Source: RGDT01 sp964630925 (GTDB lineage: Bacteria; Planctomycetota; Planctomycetia; Gemmatales; Gemmataceae). From it: a DNA stretch of 64,000 nucleotides. Where the stretch lies: NCBI GenBank assembly GCA_964630925.1, contig CAZVZK010000016.1, positions 42,418-106,417 of the forward strand. The letters run 5' to 3'. The translations under genes and the position numbers were made by a program. The notes under the pieces were generated by a model. It ran no database searches, was not told where the DNA came from, and saw only the letters and a list, made by a program, of their open reading frames with translations. Shown piece after piece: positions 60,815-64,000 of the stretch. Every line of letters begins with the position of its first letter. Within the stretch, counting starts at the first letter, position 1.

Positions 60815-60927
60815 GTCAGGAGGGATGAGGGGTGAGGGATGAGGGATGAAGGAGCAGCCGACAGCCGAATCGTACTTCGTCCCCTCTTCATTTCATCCCT
60901 CATCCCTCATCCCTCATCCCTCCTGAC
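60815..60927. repeat. GGGATGA heptad inverted repeat
   Basis: Arms at 60815-60850 and 60892-60927 are reverse complements along 36 bases with one mismatch. The arms consist of repeated GGGATGA units (seven bases) preceded by GTCAGGA. The spacer is 41 bases. The right arm overlaps the end of rlmN (stop at 60916-60914). The sigma-factor start codon lies 15 bases beyond the left arm, so the structure could affect both genes. Confidence 0.8.
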
Positions 60928-62023
60928 CGAATCCCTCTCCCTGAGTAACCCCGGACGGCGCCGCCTGTCCCGACAGGGCGGCCCTCCGGAGCTGCCCGCA
61001 GGCCGCGTCGATGTCGGCCCCCTTGCGCTTGCGTGTCTTGACACTCACCCTGTGCTTTTTCAGGATCGCGACGAAATTGTCGAGTGCGGGCTGGCCCAGT
61101 CGCCGGAACGGCAGCCCGGGCACGTCGTTGAACGGGATCAGGTTCACGTGCGCATGTCGCCCCTTGAGCAACCGCCCCAGCTTCTCCGCGTGCTCGGGGG
61201 CGTCGTTGACCCCGCCGAGGAGGACATACTCATATGTCACCTGGCGGCCCGTCCTTGTCTGGAATTCGTCCGCCGCCTGGAGGATGGCGTCGAGGCCGAC
61301 CTTGTCATTGGTCGGCACGATCCGTGTACGCAGCTCGTCGTCGGGGGCGTGCAGCGAGACGGCGAGGTGGTACTGCTTGCCCGTGGTGGCGAGGCGGCCG
61401 ATCATCGCCGGCAGGCCGACCGTGGAGATGTGGATGTGACGCGCGCCGATGCCCAGGCCGTCGGGGGAGGTGGCGGTGTCGAGGGCGGCCAGGAGGTTGT
61501 CGAGGTTGGCGAGCGGCTCGCCCATGCCCATGACGACGACGTGCGAGAGGCGCTCGTCGGCGGGGAGGCGGTTGCGGGCGTGCAGGAGCTGCTCGACGAT
61601 CTCGCCGGGCGTGAGGTTGCGGGTGACGCCTTCCAGGCCGGAGGCGCAGAAGACGCACCCCATCCCGCAGCCGACCTGGGTGGAGACGCAAACGGTCCGC
61701 CGGTCCTCTTCCTTCAGCAGGACGCACTCGACGAGGTTGCCGTCGGCGAGGCGGAGGAGGATCTTCTCGGTGCCGTCCGAGGAGGTCAGCAGGCGTGCGA
61801 CATCGGACGCCAGGGGGGAGAAGGTGGCCGCGAGGTCGTCGCGCAGGCCTTTGGGCAGGTCGGTCATCAGGTCGAAGGACGTGGCCCGGCCTTGCAGGAC
61901 CCAGCGGAGGATCTGCTTGCGGCGCATGGGCGGCTGGCCGCGCTCGGCCAGCCAGGCGCGGAGGGTGTCGGCCGGCACGTCGAGGAGGCCGGGCCGGGTG
62001 GCGGTGAGTGGCAGTGCGAGCAT
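60914..62023 (-). CDS. rlmN: 23S rRNA (adenine-C2)-methyltransferase RlmN
   Basis: 369 residues. Radical SAM dual-specificity methylase: the 4Fe-4S motif CGMGCVFC gives Cys119, Cys123 and Cys126. The methyl-carrying Cys342 lies in ADIDAACGQL, and VEC (Glu99-Cys100) and GEPLANLDN are typical. RlmN methylates A2503 of 23S rRNA and A37 of some tRNAs. Divergent from the methyltransferase gene. A TACAAT -10-like box lies 29-34 bases upstream of the start (62057-62052). The final residues include an extension beyond the family core (SGQAAPSGVTQGEGFGQEG), part of which is encoded by the inverted repeat arm. Confidence 0.97.
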   Translation of the reverse strand: MLALPLTATRPGLLDVPADTLRAWLAERGQPPMRRKQILRWVLQGRATSFDLMTDLPKGLRDDLAATFSPLASDVARLLTSSDGTEKILLRLADGNLVECVLLKEEDRRTVCVSTQVGCGMGCVFCASGLEGVTRNLTPGEIVEQLLHARNRLPADERLSHVVVMGMGEPLANLDNLLAALDTATSPDGLGIGARHIHISTVGLPAMIGRLATTGKQYHLAVSLHAPDDELRTRIVPTNDKVGLDAILQAADEFQTRTGRQVTYEYVLLGGVNDAPEHAEKLGRLLKGRHAHVNLIPFNDVPGLPFRRLGQPALDNFVAILKKHRVSVKTRKRKGADIDAACGQLRRAALSGQAAPSGVTQGEGFGQEG

Positions 62024-62100
62024 GGCGGTCCGGTGAGGCGGGCGGAGGTCTATTGTACCCGGTGCCGGGGAGTGAAGGGAAGGGGCCGCGCCGTCTGGCG

Positions 62101-62129
62101 TTGCGTCCGGCGTCGGGGCGGGGCATAAT
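62101..62129 (+). promoter_or_regulatory. Candidate promoter of the methyltransferase gene
   Basis: TTGCGT (62101-62106) and CATAAT (62124-62129) are 17 bases apart. The predicted start of transcription near 62136 gives a short leader of about 17 bases before the GTG at 62153. Confidence 0.45.
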
Positions 62130-62152
62130 CGGGCGGCCCGGAGGGTGACGCC

Positions 62153-62902
62153 GTGCCGACAAGGGGACGCCTCGCGGAGGAGATCGCCTTCCACGACCGC
62201 CAGGCCGCGGGCCGCGCATCGCGTGACTTCCCTCTCACGTTCACGGATGACGAGTACCTCGATCACGAGACGTGGATCCGCCCGGCGTTCGAGAGGCTCG
62301 GCGACGTGCGCGGCCTCGACTGCCTGGATCTGGGGTGCGGGCACGGCATGGCGTCCGTGGTGCTGGCGCGGCGCGGGGCGGGCGTGACGGCGCTGGAGCT
62401 GTCGGAAGGCTACATCGCCGAGGCGGCCCGGCGGGCGCGGGCCAACGGCGTGCGGGTCGATTGCGTGCGCGGCGACGCGGAGCGTCTGCCGTTCGCCGAC
62501 GCGGCGTTCGACAGGATCTGGGGCAACGCCATCCTGCATCATCTCGACATCGCGACGGCCGGGCGCGAGGTGGTGCGGGTGCTGCGGCCCGGCGGGGTCG
62601 CGGTGTTCTGCGAGCCGTGGGGCGAGAACCCGCTGCTGGAGATGGCGCGGCGCTGGCTGCCCTACCCCGGCAAGGAGCGGACACGCGACGAGAAGCCCCT
62701 GCGGGCGGCGGACCTGGAGACGCTGCGCCGAGTCGTGCCGTCGGTGGAGGCCGAGGGGTATCAGCTCCTGGCGATGGCGCGGCGGGTGCTGGGGGCGGGG
62801 GCGTTGAGCCGCGGCCTGGCGTGGTGCGACGCCCGGCTGCTCAAGCGGGTGCCGTCGCTGGGGCACTACTGCCGGTATGTGGTGCTGACGGTGCGGCGCT
62901 GA
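62153..62902 (+). CDS. Class I SAM-dependent methyltransferase
   Basis: 249 residues. The SAM-binding motif I is LDLGCGHGMASVVLARRG (about 57-74), with ALELS as the acidic strand, GDAERLPFADAAFDRIWG as motif II/III and LRPGGVAVFCEPWG as motif IV. These place it in the methyltransferase-11/UbiE-like group; the substrate is unknown. Starts with GTG, with GGAGG 8 bases upstream. A candidate promoter precedes it. Divergent from rlmN. Confidence 0.9.
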   Translation: MPTRGRLAEEIAFHDRQAAGRASRDFPLTFTDDEYLDHETWIRPAFERLGDVRGLDCLDLGCGHGMASVVLARRGAGVTALELSEGYIAEAARRARANGVRVDCVRGDAERLPFADAAFDRIWGNAILHHLDIATAGREVVRVLRPGGVAVFCEPWGENPLLEMARRWLPYPGKERTRDEKPLRAADLETLRRVVPSVEAEGYQLLAMARRVLGAGALSRGLAWCDARLLKRVPSLGHYCRYVVLTVRR

Positions 62903-63328
62903 CGGCGGCCCGCGTAAGACAATGCGGACAATCACCGATAGGAGTGTGACCTCCGCGTCCTCGTCGTGCCATTCCGTGCCTCCCGCGCCGTCCCAAAAAC
63001 CCGTTTGGTATCGGTGCCCCGCCGCATCGGCGCTCATCGGCAACGTCACATGCATCCAGATGGCTGACGCACGCCGCCGGTCCAGACGATCACCGATGGA
63101 TGCCGGACGATGAGGCCGGGTCGGTCCGGGCGAGTGCCACGGCTTCTCCGCTGCTCGCCCTGCCCTGGCTCGGTCCGCGTCGTTCATTGACGTTGATACG
63201 AATATCGAGGCGATATGTAGACGAGAGGAGCGTAACACGCCGCGACGCCAGTTTCCAGGGCATTTCGGCCCCGGCCTACGCACGGGCCACCGAGCGGCGC
63301 GGAGTGCCCCTGTCGCCCCCGATACGAA
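62903..63328. other. Gene-free stretch
   Basis: The 426 bases show no convincing coding sequence; the open frames present use unusual codons and give no recognisable protein. The word ATCACCGAT occurs twice (62932 and 63089) and is the only repeat seen. A terminator for the methyltransferase gene was not obvious. Confidence 0.5.
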
Positions 63329-63673
63329 TCACGCCCCGCCGTCCGCCGCGTCTGGCTGAGCCTGCCGGTCCGACTGTGGCGGCCACGCCCGCCCCGCGGC
63401 CGCAACGCCGAAGGCCGCGCCCAACGACGCGCCGATCAGGCCGGCCGGGACGACCAGCGCGGTCGCGCCGACGCCGCCGCCGACACCCGGCGCGGCCACG
63501 CACACCAGCACCGCTGCCGCGCACCCGAGCAGGAAGCCGGCCACCGAGCAGACGGCCCCGGCCAGCACAGCAGGGCCGGGCCACCGCCCACGCGCCAGTG
63601 CGACGGCCGTGACGATGGCCAGGGCCAGGGCCGCGACGGCCCCATACACCAACGCGGCGATGATGAGTGGCAT
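63329..63673 (-). CDS. Small polytopic membrane protein
   Basis: 114 residues, with three or four hydrophobic helices rich in Ala, Val and Gly (ALVYGAVAALALAIVTAVALA, AVLAGAVCSVAGFLLGCAAAVLVCV, ALVVPAGLIGASLGAAFGVAA). A short hydrophilic tail ends the protein. No family recognised. GGAGG lies 4 bases upstream of the ATG. Its upstream neighbour is transcribed the same way. Confidence 0.7.
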   Translation of the reverse strand: MPLIIAALVYGAVAALALAIVTAVALARGRWPGPAVLAGAVCSVAGFLLGCAAAVLVCVAAPGVGGGVGATALVVPAGLIGASLGAAFGVAAAGRAWPPQSDRQAQPDAADGGA

Positions 63674-63732
63674 GAAACCTCCGTGGCCGAACGGACATGG
63701 TCAATCCCGGCCGGCAGGGCCGCGCGGAGAGG

Positions 63733-63975
63733 TCAGCCGCCCCGGCGGCCGCCGACTTCGGTGAGAGCCAACCTGATCCTCGAACGTGGCGCGGCGATCA
63801 ACGCCTCGCGCCACCCCCAGCGGGCGACCTCGGCACAATCAACGCCGAGCAACCGCACCTCGCCCGCCTCTAGCATAGCCAACAGGGCGCGAGTGAACCG
63901 CTCTCCATCTTCGAAGATATACCGTCGCCGGTTGAGAACCGGTGATAAGGATAGCGAGTTTATCAACTGTCGCAT
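63733..63975 (-). CDS. Small uncharacterised protein
   Basis: 80 residues: MRQLINSLSLSPVLNRRRYI, then FTRALLAMLEAGEVRLLGVDCAEVARWGW and a basic C-terminus. Looks like a mainly helical cytoplasmic protein. AAAGG lies 4 bases before the ATG. Codons such as TTA and ATA are commoner near its start than elsewhere in this window, so it may be recently acquired or not a real gene. Near the window edge; the left-hand membrane protein gene follows after 59 bases. Confidence 0.45.
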   Translation of the reverse strand: MRQLINSLSLSPVLNRRRYIFEDGERFTRALLAMLEAGEVRLLGVDCAEVARWGWREALIAAPRSRIRLALTEVGGRRGG

Positions 63976-64000
63976 TCGGCCTTTCCGGCACGCGGCTTGA

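Noticed and set aside
62922..63113. Small plus-strand ORF after the methyltransferase
   Set aside because: No ribosome site, no motif and atypical composition for this genome.
63683..64000. 105-codon plus-strand ORF at the window end
   Set aside because: Arg/Ser/Pro-rich shadow of the two small minus-strand genes.

Overview
The window is about 70 % GC and carries gene families that together point to a planctomycete, most likely a Gemmataceae/Isosphaerales-type genome. These are the planctomycete cytochrome and DUF1549/1553, DUF1592, DUF1552 and DUF1501 proteins, DUF1080 glycosidase-like proteins, many Hanks-type kinases, a TIGR02996 domain and LTxxQ-repeat secreted proteins. This placement is inference from gene content. 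No rRNA, tRNA, transposase, CRISPR array or replication origin was seen.

Layout. 1-8.8 kb: a membrane-anchored PQQ-type beta-propeller protein divergent from a MarR regulator with a candidate shared operator, a membrane protein, an S9 peptidase, and two paralogous secreted HEAT/CxxCH proteins. 8.9-14.9 kb: a MoxR-DUF58-transglutaminase-AAA operon with a REPIN-like inverted pair between MoxR and DUF58. 15-21 kb: three tandem paralogues built from LTxxQ (Spy-like) repeats. 21-28 kb: a DUF1080 protein, small unknown genes, a small tyrosine phosphatase, and a DUF1592/DUF1552 pair split by a four-helix-bundle (S23) gene flanked by inverted heptanucleotide repeats. 28-37 kb: an Ig-like secreted protein, an FHA-GGEEF protein, a HEAT protein, a double DUF1080 protein and two paralogous duplicated secreted proteins. 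37-47 kb: an SGNH hydrolase/dimethylformamidase-like fusion, then a DUF1501 gene separated from its usual DUF1549/1553 partner by an FGE-like/TIGR02996 gene and two coupled unknown genes.

46.9-55.4 kb is a signalling region. It holds a four-gene operon with two Ser/Thr kinases and two membrane proteins, then DUF3179, thiol peroxidase (tpx), a kinase-PAS-GAF protein and a PepSY-like gene with a double frameshift. 55.4-56.8 kb is a decayed stretch with a possible C5-methyltransferase remnant and a truncated dual-specificity phosphatase around a DHFR/RibD-type reductase. 56.8-58.4 kb holds a two-gene response-regulator/PP2C output operon. 58.5-63 kb holds an ECF sigma/anti-sigma/unknown operon, rlmN and a SAM methyltransferase. 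The end carries two small poorly known genes.

The most unusual signal is a set of short tandem repeats of several unrelated sequences arranged as inverted pairs: TTTGGTG heptads, GGGATGA heptads and CACGAAAG-type repeats. In addition there is a REPIN-like pair, and two accessory modules have been inserted inside otherwise standard planctomycete gene pairs. All start sites were chosen by eye from Shine-Dalgarno spacing and family length.
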